DNA from: Cordia subcordata
Lineage: Eukaryota; Streptophyta; Magnoliopsida; Boraginales; Cordiaceae
DNA length: 64,000 nt
Direction: 5' to 3'
NCBI GenBank assembly: GCA_028554755.1
Contig: JAPTOF010000006.1
Location: 19,804,758 to 19,868,757 of the forward strand
Shown here in pieces: positions 21,561-33,354 of this stretch. The notes below the pieces were generated by a model, which had not been told where the DNA came from, searched no databases, and worked only from the letters and a program-made list of their open reading frames with translations. Numbering within the stretch: position 1 is the first letter of the stretch; each line of letters starts with the position of its first letter. The translations under genes were made by a program, and so were the position numbers.

Positions 21561-24455
21561 ATTTTTGCTCATGGAATATTAGGGGGCTAAACTCCCCAAA
21601 TAAACAAAAAGAAGCAGCGTTGATGATCAATAAACACCACTTGGACATTCTTTGTCTTTTGGAGAACAAAGTGGTTAGTGATGAAAATATCAAAGCCATT
21701 AGTACTCGTTTTGAGAAAGTTGGTTTTTCAAACTACTTTGATGATTTCACCAAGGGGCGGATTTGGATTTTTTGGAAGAAAGGCATTAAAGCAACTTGGA
21801 TTGACTCTTGTGATCAAGCTTTACTCTTTAATTTTGATGATCACATTCATATGCCTTTCTTTGTTGCCTTCATCTATGGCCACAATGAAGCTTCAAAAAG
21901 AATTGAACTTTAGAAAAAACTTGAGCTTTGGTGTGCATGGTGTGAAGAAAGTGTGTTTTGTCTCTTGGGGGATTTCAATGAGGTTTTGCAATGTGGTGAC
22001 AAATCCAACACTTTTGCCATTCCAAAAAGTGCTGGAGCTTTCCAAAACTTTGTGGCAAAGGCAATGTTGCAACAAGTTAATGCATATGGGCCACGCTTCA
22101 CTTGGTCAAATAAGGGCCATGATGAAAACTATTTGGCTAGCAAGCTTGGTAGAGCTTTCATCAATGGAAATTGGCTGCACAATTACCAACAATCTTTTCT
22201 TTTGGCTGCTAGCCCCGGAGTCTCCGATCATTGCCCGCTCATCATGCAAACATGTAAGTCTTGGAAATCCTCACCAAAACCCTTCAAATTTTACAATATT
22301 TGGACGTCTCATGTGGATTTCCTTAAGCTTGTTGAAGATTGTTGGTGTACACGGGTTTTTGGTACACCAATGTATATTCTTTACCAAAAGCAAAAAGCAT
22401 TGAAACTTGCTCTAAAATCCTTCGACAAAGAGCATTTTGTTGCCATTCCGTTAGTCATCAAAAATCTTAGGGAAGAGCTTGAAAGTGTTTAATTTTCTAT
22501 CCTCAATGGTGAGCATAATTACTCTCTCATTGATAAGGAGAAAAGCATTTTGAGCAAATTGGAGGAGCTTGATGCAAAGCAATAGGCCATGCTTTACCAA
22601 AAGTCAAGACTTTCTTGGATCAAAGAAGGAGATGCAAATACAAAATTCTTCCATAATGTGGTTAAAGGAAGGAAGCTCAATAACACTATCCATGCTATCA
22701 AGAATGAGAATGGTCATACTCTCCTTGAAGATGATGAAGTGAAAGAGGAATTCATTGGCTATTTCAAGAAGCTTCTTGGTGCTGAATCCTCCACAAGCAT
22801 AAATGTTGATCTTTTGAAAAATATTATTGGCAAGCAAATTGATCATGAATTTGCTGCCACCACCATTGCTCCTCTAACTGATGATGAAATCAAGAATGCG
22901 CTTTTTTCTCTCAACCCAAACAAAAGCCCGGGTCCGGATGGCTACACTTCCCATTTTTACAAGGTTGCGTGGGAGATTGTGGGGAAGGATGTATTGAATG
23001 CAATCAGGTCTTTTTTTGAATCAAGCGATCTCCTCAAAGAGGTAAATGCCACAATTATTGCTCTTGTGCCAAAAACTTCAAATCCCTCCATGGTCAAGGA
23101 TTGCAGGCCAATATCATGTTGTAACACCATCTACAAGTGCATCTCAAAGATCTTTGCAAATAGGATAAAGGTATGCTTACCCAACTTCATCTCTTGGAAT
23201 CAATCAGCATTCATTAAGGGTAGGCTCATCCATGAAAATATCCTTATTGCTCATGACATCATGAGAGGTTATCAAAGGAGACATATTTCCACAAGATGTG
23301 CATTTAAAGTTGATATTATGAAAGCTTTTGACTCCTTGAATTGGAGATTCATTGAATGCACTCTTCTTGCTTTTGGATTTCCCAAAAAGTTTGTGGATTG
23401 GATTATGGCTTGTATTAAAACTCCTAGCTTCTCCATTGCCCTCAATGGAGGTTTGGAAGGTTACTTCTCGGGTGCAAATGGCAGTGGGCAGGGGGATCCT
23501 ATCTCTCCTTATCTCTTTGTCCTATGTATGGAGGTTCTTTCGTGCGTGCTTCACAACTTGGCAAACAACCCGAAGTTTCATTTTCACCCAAAATGTGGAA
23601 GCATAAAGCTTAATCATCTTTGTTTCGCGGATGATCTTCTTATCTTTTGTAAAGGGGACATGAATTCTATTGATTGCATCGTGGATACTTTGAGAACTTT
23701 TTCAACTTACTCAGGCTGATTATCAATACTGCTAAGAGTGTTATCTTCTTTGGTGGAGTTCCAAATGAGGAGAAAAGAGCAATCACAGATAGAATTGAGT
23801 TCCAAGAAGGTGAGCTTCCAATCCGTTATTTGGGCATCCCACTTGTTTCAAGAAAGCTTAGAAAACTTGATTGTTGTCCTCTCTTGGAAAAAATCACTTC
23901 AAAGCTTGACTCATGGTGCAACAATTGGCTCTCCTTTGCTGGGAGACTTGTGCTTATCAAATCGGTTCTCCTTCAGATTTGTGCTTATTGGGTGAACGCT
24001 TTCCTTTTACCTAAAGGAGTTATGGCTGCCATTGAAACAAAATTCAAAGCCTTCTTGTGGAGAGGGACTAGTCCTAAGGTGGCTTGGAAGGACATTTGTC
24101 TCCCATTTAAGGAGGGGGGGGCTTGGTATCCGAAGCATTGAGGAGGTAAACTTAACATACATGCTGAAAATTTTTTGGAGGATGTATGCAATTAAAGAAA
24201 CACTTTGGAGTCAATGGGTTCAAGAAAATTATATCAAAGACTCTTCTATTTGGAATTCACAAGTTCCCAAGGAGGCAAGTTGGGTTTTTAAAACACTTCT
24301 TGGCTGCCGTCCCATTGCAAAAAGATTCCTTAAGCACAAGGTTGGAAATGGAGCAAACACCTTCTTTTGGATCGATAATTGGCACAAAGATGGTTCTCTC
24401 TTTGAGCATTGGACAAATGTCATTCCACATCCCCCAATTCATGCAAAGGTATGTG
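21557..24455 (+). pseudogene. LINE H ORF2 (endonuclease-reverse transcriptase), three nonsense codons
   Basis: ATG 21557 opens MNFCSWNIRGLNS. Endonuclease motifs are LLENKV, LGDFNEVLQCGDKS and SDHCPL (about 22226). The RT has NKSPGPDGY (about 22918-22945), KVDIMKAFD (about 23309-23335) and FADD (Asp codons 23630-23635). The conserved RQGDP box reads G-Q-G-D-P (about 23486), an Arg loss shared with the array copies. In-frame stops are TAG 21911 (probably from Trp), TAA 22490 (probably from Gln) and TAG near 22583. One base is missing near 23717 (caggctg versus cagggctg in the array). The reading continues into the zf-RVT region and is cut at 24455. Confidence 0.9.
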
Positions 24456-24989
24456 AAATGGAGAATAAGCTAGGGTGGATATTGACAGAAGCTACTTGTA
24501 TGCTCTACTTCCAAAATTGTTGGCCATGCTACAAGTTCTTATCCCAACATGCCTTACAACACCATACATAGACAGGCTACTAAAGGTGAATTGATAAAAG
24601 AAGTTGCAAACGAAGAAAGCCAAAACCAAGAACATTTGGATGCCATCCACAAATTTGAAGCCTTTTAAACCAAAAACCACACAATCTTCTAACAAAAATA
24701 GTGAATACTTGCCCAAAGTTTCAAATAGGTTTGATGTTCTAGATGCCAAAATATATATTGACACAATGGAGGAAATTGAGGAAAATTGCAAGGCTGATGT
24801 GGAGACTCCAATCAATGAAGATGCTCTTGTTGCTTGTGATGATAAGGCCGAGAATGGGAGTCCAAAGGATGATGTTGGGAACATTGTATTGGTGGAAGAT
24901 CCTAGTGATTCGTCCCCAACCCGAGATCCACTCCCTCTAGACCATCCAAAAGATCCAAATGTTTGATTTTTCTCTCTCTCAATGTTGAA
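24456..24989 (+). pseudogene. Fragment I, half-LINE ORF1 C-terminus
   Basis: The sequence after LINE H matches the ORF1 of half-LINEs from just before the knuckle (aatggagaataagctagg compared with 18021 onward in E). The knuckle has lost two cysteines: C-S-T-S and a final Tyr (CSTSKIVGHATSSYP, about 24512). The C-terminal acidic part (SNRFDVLDAK, then a Asp/Glu-rich tail) ends at TGA 24964-24966. A few bases of 3' UTR follow before the T-run of fragment J. The left junction has no TSD that I can see. Confidence 0.65.
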
Positions 24990-25546
24990 TTTTTTTTTTT
25001 TTACGGATTAAGTAAGTTTATTAAATTGCAAAAAAGTACAAAGACATTACAAATCCCCTCAAACTTAGTTACAACAACATAATCACGAAAATTGGCTTGA
25101 GAGGAAAAGTTACGAGCAACTAGGTTACAAACCAAAATGAACAACCAAAAAGCAACACATATAAAACATACAAAAGTAAAAAGAACAATCAAGCATGGGA
25201 AGAGAAAAAGGGGTACATTTATTCACCCGGCAGTATCCTCGGCACCACCTCAATCTCCTCGCCTCCTTTTCTTCCACAATCTTCTTGAGCTTCTTTATGA
25301 ATGGCAATGCCATGTTCAACATTCTTAAGATCCGTTCTTTCATTCTTTCTAACCACATTTTCAACTTCGTTTCAGGCATCGTTTAGTGATGCAAAACGAT
25401 TTGATGTTTGAGGATTTTCTGAAGATGTAACCAAGGTGCCACTTTTTGGAGATTTAGCTAAGTTAGCACTCTTTATAGTTGAGTCTTGAATAACTCTAGG
25501 AAGGTCAACACTTGAAAAAGGCCTAGGATTCACATTTGCTGCTTTC
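24990..25546 (-). mobile_element. Fragment J, 5'-truncated half-LINE on the minus strand
   Basis: The T-run 24990-25002 is an A-tail; the minus-strand end reads CTTACTTAATCCGT, the half-LINE ending. The 3' UTR shows the CCCCTCAAAC inverted motif (about 25057). Upstream on the minus strand is an ORF1 C-terminus with TSNRFASLNDA (about 25418-25386), matching CNRFAALDEN of the O elements, then an in-frame TGA (25382-25384). It ends at the T-run of LINE K at 25547. Confidence 0.65.
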
Positions 25547-25628
25547 TTTTTTTGTGGGATAAGTGAGTATGAATTTCATTAAAGCAAATTGCATGTACAT
25601 GAACAAAGTGGAGAAGCTACAAAAAGAC

Positions 25629-26700
25629 CTATGCAAAGATATTTTCTAATCTCCACATCTTGCATAAAGATTTGTTCAAAGAAGAATAAGGAAATTTTTT
25701 ACAATTTGAGAGTTTAACTCTAACATCATTAAAGATAGCATGGAAGATGGCTTCCTCGGTTTTGGCTTGGTCCTTGAAGATGCGATGATTTCGTTCAATC
25801 CAAATGTGATAAACGGCTGCACAAAAGAAATGCTTGACAATGGTTGCGTTCAAGTACTTTTCAATGGAAAAAGGGGTGATGTAGAGTATAATTTCATCCC
25901 AAGAGATCAAGCTTTCCGGAATTTGAGTGAGAAGGAGACCTATTCTCCAAATGTGTCTAGTGAAAGAACATTCAAAAAAGAGATGATCCTCGTTTCACAA
26001 CACGTGGCAAAAAATGCAATATGTGTTGATGTTGATCCCCCAATGAAGAAGTCTGAACTTTGTGCTTAATCGATCAAGAAATGCAAGCCAAACAATAAAG
26101 GTATGTTTTGGATAATGCCCTTTGTGCCAAATAAGATTAAACCCAAGAAATGGCTGCCCTTCTCCCTCATATGCTTCCAAGTGTGCTTGAATGAGAAATC
26201 TACATTGGGAGAAAGAGTCCAAATTACTTTGTCAATGTTGTCTTCATGAGGAGTAAAATTTGGGACATCAATATGAAGAAGATGATTTGGCCAATTCCAA
26301 GTGTCATTAATGAAGATGTCACTACCCTTAGAAAGAAGAGGAGGGGCTGGAAATGTACTTGACCAATGCTCCAAAAGTGAGCCATCTTTGTGCCAATTAT
26401 CAATCCAAAAGAAGATACCAAATTTACTTCCTCAATCTTTCTAATGCCAAGCCCTCCTTCTTGCATGGGCAAGCAAACTTTCTTCCAAGCAACTTTGGGT
26501 CCCGTATCTCTCCACAAAAAGGCCTTAAATTTTGATTCGATGCCAGCCAAGACACCTTTAGGAATTAGAAAAGCATTTGCCCAAAATGCAAAGAGTTGAA
26601 TAAGAATGGATTTAATAAGCACAAGTCTTCCCGCAAATGAGAGCCAATTATTACACCAAGAGTCAATTCTTGCATTAATTTTCTCCAAAAGTGGATAGCA
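25629..26700 (-). pseudogene. LINE K ORF2, C-terminal part (thumb region and zf-RVT)
   Basis: On the minus strand this shows WCNNWLSFAGRLVLIKS (about 26660-26610), the GGLGIRK segment (about 26455), the FSFKHTW motif (about 26195), the zf-RVT core with HTFIVWLAFLDRLSTKFRL, and the C-terminal IWIERNHRIFKDQAKTEE stretch. The zinc cluster is damaged near 26000 (a Cys-to-Val region, CIFCHVL, then a shift). Frameshifts lie near 26380, 26210 and 25930. It ends at 25629. Confidence 0.8.
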
Positions 26701-26750
26701 ATCAGCCTTCCTAAGGGAGGATAGGCTGTCCTTATTTTTCTCTCTCTACT

Positions 26751-26843
26751 ATGAAAATCCTCCTTCTTCTCTCTAGATTTCTTGCAACCAGCCACCTTCA
26801 AACCACCTTTCGCCACCCTCAAATCTCCTCCATCTACCATTAA
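26751..26843 (+). CDS. Upstream ORF (30 codons) in LINE L 5' UTR
   Basis: The peptide starts MKILLLLSRFLATSH and ends SIYH before TAA, 58 nt upstream of ORF1. It aligns along its whole length with the uORFs of LINE B and P. Substitutions occur but the frame is kept. The start lies just after TTTCTCTCTCTACT, so this ATG is the first in the element. Whether it is translated, or slows ribosomes before ORF1, is not known. Confidence 0.35.
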   Translation: MKILLLLSRFLATSHLQTTFRHPQISSIYH

Positions 26844-26901
26844 CCCCAAACACTTTCCCTTTTCTTTTCACCTTTCGTGTCCTCTTGCCACCACTTGATT
26901 C

Positions 26902-28936
26902 ATGGGAAAGAAAAAGAGAAACTCTCCTCCTACTCGTACTAGCACTCGGCTCAAGGCAAAGGAGAAGAAGAAAGAAGTTGCTGCATACTCTCTTGCTTGC
27001 TCAGGTTCTTCCTCCAAAGCTAAGGTTGATTCGGCCTCTTCATCTCACTCAAATGAAGGTGCTCAATCAACCTCAAGTTTGCTTTTCAAAGAGGTCTATG
27101 ATGCACTTGAAGATGGCCATCCATTTGAGAGTGAAGAAGTTGATGTCTTTAACAAAACTGAAGTCGAAATGAAGAGTTCTCATGCTGCCAACACAAAATC
27201 ATACTTCCCTTTTTCTCCAAATGTTTCAGCCACTGGAAATGGAGGAAAAAGAGTTGAGGAAGAAAGGTTATTGTCCAAAGGAAACGCTGAAATGTAAGGA
27301 CCGGTTAGAACTTTTACTCATGGGTCCGACCACCTCTCTCCTAATCACTTCAGCATTATTTCAGACTTTTCTAAGGAAAACTTGACAACTCAAAAAGTGG
27401 GTCAGCTTTTAAAATCTGATTCCAACACTTTGTATGCTGGCCCACGTGATAATGCTGAGAATTTCCCTCCACTTGCTCATGTTTCAAACGGGAAAACCAT
27501 GCCAAATCAGAAGACTAAAGAAAATGACATGGCAGCCAACTTTGCAAGCAAGACGCCATGTCGTGACCTTCTAAATCTGAAGATTTCTAACTCACCAAAG
27601 CTTGGGTTTCAAGTTCATGCTCAAACAAATAATGGGGATGTTGTCCGAGGCAGCACTTCATTCGATGATGTCTTGAAGAGACAGCATGAAGAAAACTTCC
27701 AAAAAGCTTAAGGAGTCAACATGCAAAACAAAGCTCAAGCACAAAATAAGCAAAATGCTTGGCGCAAACCACTTAAATTCAGGTATGTACCTTCCCCAAG
27801 TGATCCTTCACCCGATTGGGGAGGTGTTTTGCTGAGCATATCAATACAAATCTTAAATTTGATGAAGAGCATGCTTATAATATTGTGGAAGGCAAGAGGG
27901 AAGTTGTTGATCCTCCGGATGATCTTTATGAAGAGGGTGATAAATTTTGGAGTCATTGCTTAGTTGGCCAGTTTGTAGGAGCTCCACCACCTTTTTTCTT
28001 AATAAAAAATATGGTGGATTTTGCTTGGAAGAAATTTGGTAAAGTGGACATACATACTAAAGGAAAAGGTCTTTTCCTTTTCAAATTTGAAAATGAAGAA
28101 ATTTGCCAAAAAGTCCTTCAACAACTTTGGCATGTTAACCATAGACATTGTTGCTTAGAAAATGGGAACCCAGCCTCGAGTTTGTGAACCTATCATGTAA
28201 TAAAGTTCCAATTTGGATTAAGCTTTGGGATGTTCCATTGAGTCTATACTCCAAAAGAGGGCTTGGTTACATTGCCTCCTTCATTGGTAAGCTTATTCAA
28301 ATGGATGCACTCACGGATTCTAGAAGGAACTTGGAGTTTGCTAGGGTTTGCATTGAAGTGGATCTTGAAGGAAACCTCCCGGATGTTGTGTTTCCAAAAC
28401 TCAAGAATGGTACAAGAGCAAAAGTTGAGGTTGAATATGCTTGGAAGCCAAGCAAATGCATACATTGTAAAATGGTTGGGCATGTTAAGGAGAATTGCCC
28501 CTTGAAGCCGAAAACACAACAAAATCCTCAAACTACTCATTTTGGGCAGCAAGCAAAAACTCGCCAAGAATGGCAAGTTGTGGGCAAAAAGCAAACTCCA
28601 TTGAAGAATCATGAGGGTTTGACCAATGAAATTTCCACTCCAAATAAGGAAATGAAGTCTACCAGGCCAAATTCTCCTAAGGCTACAATTGACTCAACTT
28701 TAAATCGTCAAAATTGCTTTGAAGTCCTTGGCCAGGAGGATGAACACAATGAAGAAACTTTGAATATTGAAGATGAAGTTGGGATGAAAGTTGAAAGGAA
28801 ACTGGATTCCTTTGGACAAAAGGAAGAAGGGGAGATCCTCAAAAATGAAGAAGAAGATGATGATCCAATTGCGGAGCAAGATAATTCATGGAAAGATGAT
28901 AGAGGGGGGCTGGTCACCACTCATACCCCTAAATGA
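26902..28936 (+). pseudogene. LINE L ORF1 (DUF4283 / CCHC protein)
   Basis: ATG 26902 opens MGKKKRNSPPTRTSTRLKAK. A premature TAA at 27295-27297 comes from a CAA that is still present in LINE P, a C-to-T change. Another stop lies at 27709, and frameshifts near 27826 and 28147. The DUF4283-type domain is at about 27780-28400 (HCLVGQFVGAPPPFFLIK). The knuckle C-IHC-KMVGH-VKEN-C is at about 28457-28498, followed by an acidic tail. TGA 28934-28936 overlaps the ORF2 ATG (28933) as ATGA. Confidence 0.9.
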
Positions 28937-31900
28937 TTTTGTGTGCATGGAACATTAGGGGTTTCAATTCCCCTGAAAAGCATAAAGAAATGAAGAATCT
29001 AATAAACAATCATAGGCTTGATTGTTTTTGTGTTTTGGAGACCAAAGTGGACAATGATACTCTCATTGCTTCATATTTTAACACTTTGGGTTTTGCAAAC
29101 TACATCGATGATAATATGGCTGGCAGAATTTGGGTTTTTTGGAAGCAACACATCAAGGCTACAATAATTGACACTATGGATCAAGGAATCCTTTGCCATT
29201 TGGAGAGTCCATTCCAAGTTCCTATTTTTGTGGCTTTTGTGTATGGTAGGAATGATCCTTCAAGAAGACAGCACCTTTGGGCAAAAATTGAAAGTTGGAG
29301 TGTAAGGTGTTATAACGGGCCACTTTGTATTCTTGGAGACTTTAATGAGGTTCTGAATTGTGGAGATAGATCTTCCTCTGCCACCACTGCTCCAAGTGCT
29401 TTGGATTTCAAGAATTGCATTTCTCAAGCTAGACTCTCTGAGATTAAGACTATTGGGCCTCATTTCACTTGGACCAACCGGAGCTCCAAAGGCAATCTTA
29501 TTGCAAGTAAGTTGGATAGAGCTCTTGTCAACACCTTTTGGATGGACCACTTGGATCACTCTTCTCTCTTAGTGGATAGCCTAGGTATTTCGAACCATTG
29601 TCCTCTTGTGGTTCATACTTGCATCATCAAGCCTTCTTCACCAAAGCCTTTCAAGTTCTACAATGCTTGGACAACTCATCCTCTTTTCTTGCATGAGGTG
29701 GAAAAACATTGGAATGCACGGGTTTTTGGCACTCCAATGTTCATTCTTTTTCAAAAACAAAAGCACTCAAAAGAGTGCTCAAGGATTTCGACAAGAATTA
29801 CTTCTCTTGCATCCCAAGTCAAGTTGAGCATCTTAAAAGAACCCTTTCGGATGTCCAACTTGCCATGCTGAATGGGTACCTTAATGAAGAGGCTCTTAAC
29901 AAAGAAAAGGAGATTATGAGGAATATTGAAGAGCTTGAAGACACCTACAAAAAGATGCTCCACCAAAAGGCTCGCATTAATTGGATTAAAGATGGAGATG
30001 CTAATACAAAGTTCTTCCACAATAAGATTCGTGAAAGGAAAAACATAAACTCCATCTTTTCCATCAATGACAATAAGGAGAATCTCATCACATCAAAGAA
30101 GGAGATAAAGGCTGAATTTATCTCCTATTTCAAAAATCTCTTTGGCACCCCTCACATTCAACTGCTAGTGTGGAGACTATCAAAAGCATTTTAGGGAAAA
30201 CCATTGAGGAAAGTTGCTTGGCAAAGCTTGCTGCTCCCATTACCTTTGAGGAAATCAAAACAACTCTTTTCTCCATTAATCCAAACAAGAGCCCGGGGCC
30301 GGATGGCTATACTTCACACTTCTACAAGATGGCTTGGGAGGTTGTTGGGGAAGATGTGCACAAAGCAATAAAGTCTTTTTTCCACTCCTCAAAGTTGCTC
30401 CAAAAGGTAAATGCTACTTATATTGCCCTTATTCCCAAAGTCCAAAACCCATCTTGGGTAAAAGATTTTAGGCCTATTTCTTGCTGCAACACCATTTATA
30501 AATGCATATCCAAGATTCTTGCAAATAGGCTCAAAGAGTGTTTACCTTCTATCATCTCTTGGAATCAATTGGCTTTTATTAAAGGGAGGCTTATCAATGA
30601 GAATATACTTGTTGCACATGATATCCTTAGAGGCTATACAAGAACTCATATTTCTCCTCGATGTGCACTCAAAGTTGATATCATGAAGCTTTTGATTCAC
30701 TCAATTAGAATTTTATTGAATGTACTCTTCATGCGTTTGGCTTCCCAAGTTTCTTTGTGAAATGGATCATGTCTTGTATCACATCAACAAATTTCTCTGT
30801 GGCAATCAATGGAAGTTTAGAGGGGTATTTTAAAGGAGCAAATGGGATAAGGCAAGGGGATCCCCTCTCACCATACATTTTTGTTATTTGCATGGAAGTA
30901 TTATCATGCATGCTCAACAAGTTGGAACAAGATCAAAAGTTTGGGTTTCATCCAAAATGTGCAAAGTTGAGATTGAACCATCTTTGTTTTGCTGATGACC
31001 TTTTTATCTTTTGCAAAGGAAATATCAAATCAATTGAGTACATTATGGATGTCTTGGAGAACTTTTGCTCTCTCTCGGGTCTTAAAGCAAACCCTTCCAA
31101 GAGTAATATTTTCTTTGGTGGTGTTCCTCATGAAACAAAGCTGGCCATTCTTTGCAAAATGAATTTCAAATAGGGTAATCTTCCTATTAGATATTTGGGT
31201 GTTCCTCTTGTGTCAAGGAAGCTCCGTAAGGCTGATTGTTTACCTCTTTTGGCGAAAATCAATAGAAGGCTTGAAAGCTGGACCAATCATTGGCTTTCCT
31301 ATATGGGTAGATTAACCCTTATCAAATCTACACTCTTGCAAATTTGTTCCTTTTGGGCTGGTGCATTTCTTCTTCCCAAAAGTATCATTCAAAAAATTGA
31401 ATCCAAATTTTGTGCTTTCCTTTGGAAGAATACTGGGGCTAAGATTGCATGGAAAGACATTTGTCTCCCTCTTGATGAAGGTGGACTTGGTATCCGGACG
31501 ATTGAAGACATCAACAGCACTTTTCTCCTTAAATCCTTTTGGAGAATGTATACTTGTAGGGATTCTCTTTGGAGCAATTGGATGCAAATTAACTACATCA
31601 AGGACAAATTGATTTGGACTCTCACCACTTCTAAGGATGATAGTTGGGTTCTCAAAAACCTCCCCAAAATTCGAAACTTTGTAAGAGCCCATATCTCTCA
31701 TGTACTCGGCAATGGAAAGCACACGCACTTTTGGCATGACAAATGGCACACACATGGGGTACTTAGCAATTTTTGGAGCAGCACTCTCAACAATCCATCA
31801 TACTATGCTAAGGTGTGTGACATTTTCGTTTTTGGTAATTGGATTTGGCCTATTCACCTCATGCATTTTGATCCACCTTGCACCAATCTTGTGGAAGAAA

Positions 31901-32514
31901 ATCTTGATGCTTTTACTTGGAACCTTTCTCCAAATGGTGAATTCACTTTCTCACACACTTGGGAGGAAATCAGAAGGAAGAAGAATAAAGTTGATTGGCA
32001 CTATATTGTTTGGTTCAAAGGGCATACACCAAGACATGCATTTTTTACTTGGCTTGCTATTCATGATCGACTTTCCACAAAATTCAGAATGCTTCATTGG
32101 GGTAGGGAGCTGAACCCCATTTGCATTTTTTGCAACTTTGGGTGTGAAACTAGAGACCATCTTTTCTTTAATTGTTGTTTCACTCGAAGGATCTGGAGGA
32201 AAGGACTGCATCTTACTATGATCCAAGAAACATTGATCGATTGGGGAGACATTATTGCTTTTATTTCACCTTATGCACTCGAAAATAATCTTAAAGCTAC
32301 TATCTTGAAGCACTTTTTGGAGGCAGCAATCTACTTTATTTGGATTGAGAGGAATCATCGTGAATTTCACAAGAGCTTCAAGACGGAGGAGCAAATCTTT
32401 TCATCCATCTTTAATCATGTTAGACTTAAATGCATTGTTGGAAAACATTTCACTACTTCTAGTATGAATAGGAAAATTTGTAAATTGTGGGGGATGGAAG
32501 AAATCCTCCTTTGA
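28933..32514 (+). pseudogene. LINE L ORF2 (endonuclease-reverse transcriptase), about 1,190 codons, four lesions
   Basis: ATG 28933 opens MILCAWNIRGFNSP. Endonuclease motifs are LETKVD, LGDFNEVLNCGDRS (about 29330) and ISNHCPL (about 29588; P still has SDH, so this is a D-to-N change). RT: NKSPGPDGY (about 30284-30310), a motif A broken by a one-base loss near 30688, IRQGDPLSPY (about 30847) and FADD (about 30990). The zf-RVT cluster CIFCNFGCETRDHLFFNC is near 32122-32175. Lesions are one-base indels near 29757, 30170 and 30688 and TAG at 31171-31173 (GAA in P). The stop is TGA 32512-32514. Confidence 0.92.
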
Positions 32515-32577
32515 TCAGTTTGTACTTGTTTTTGTTTCTTTCTTGAATGAAATTTCTTACTTTTCTCGCAAAAAAAA

Positions 32578-33354
32578 ATCAGCCTTCCTAAGCTTTCTAG
32601 AGACAAGTGGTATGCCCAAGTAATGGATTGGAAGTTCACCTTCATTAAATCCAACTCTTTCAATAATAGCCATTCTAGCTTCACAAGAAACTCCACCAAA
32701 GAAAATGTCACTTTTAGCTCTATTAATGTTCAGCCCAAAAAATGAAGAAAAAGTCTTCAAAGTATTCATAATACAATCAATAGAGCTTATTTCCCCTTTG
32801 CAAAAGATGAAGAGCTCATCCGCAAAACAAAGATGATTCAACTTCAAGTGAGAACATTTTGGATGGAAATGAAAGCTTGTGCTATTCTCCAATTTGTTAA
32901 GCATGCAAGAAAGCACCTCCATACTAAGAACAAAAAGATAAGGAAAGATAGGGTCACCTTGTCGAATCCCATTTGCTCCAAGAAAGTAACCTTCCAAACC
33001 CCCAATAAGGGCAATAGAGAAACTAGGTGTTGTAATACATGCCCTGATCCATTCGACAAACTTTTGAGGAAAGCCAAATGTAAGAAGAGTACATTCAATA
33101 AAGCTCCAATTAAGAGTGTCAAAAGCCTTCATGAGATCAACTTTGATGGCACATCTTGGAGAGATATGGCTTCTAGAATATCCTCTCAAAATGTCATGAG
33201 CAAGAAGGATCTTCTCATGAATAAGTCGGCCCTTAATAAAGGCTGATTGGTTCCATGAGATAAGTTGGTGCAAGCATGCTTTGAGCCTATTAGCAATAAT
33301 CTTGGAAATACACTTGTAAATAGTGTTGCAATAAGAAATTGGCCTACAATCTTT
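32578..33354 (-). pseudogene. LINE K ORF2, RT core with altered catalytic box
   Basis: This piece reads on the minus strand as one frame of about 238 codons. It shows FIKGRLIHE, KVDLMKAFDTLNW (motif A), ANGIRQGDPIFPY and the catalytic box. The box is F-A-D-E, not F-A-D-D; the Glu codon is at 32815-32817. Loss of the second Asp should abolish RT activity. The thumb part (LPIHYLGIPLVSRKLRKAD) leads into the TSD of LINE L. Confidence 0.88.

Larger units (their letters stand above)
19290..24455 (+). mobile_element. LINE H, 5'-complete L1-type element, 3' end lost
   Basis: H has a CCACC-rich 5' UTR (about 19290-19513), ORF1 and most of ORF2. It stops in the zf-RVT region at about 24455, where half-LINE fragment I begins. 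It is the best-preserved ORF2 in the left half of the window: one frame from 21557 to 23719 with only three internal stops. From 23073 on it is very close to the LINE segments of the tandem array (37-57 kb). Confidence 0.85.
26716..32577 (+). mobile_element. LINE L, full-length L1-type element (5,862 bp)
   Basis: L has complete ends: a CT-rich 5' UTR, uORF, ORF1, ORF2, a short 3' UTR ending CTTACTTTTCTCGC, and an A-tail (about 32570-32578). It is flanked by a perfect 15-bp TSD, atcagccttcctaag, at 26701-26715 and 32578-32592, inside LINE K. It gives the reference size of the family, about 5.9 kb. LINE P (58367 on) is its closest relative here. Confidence 0.95.
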
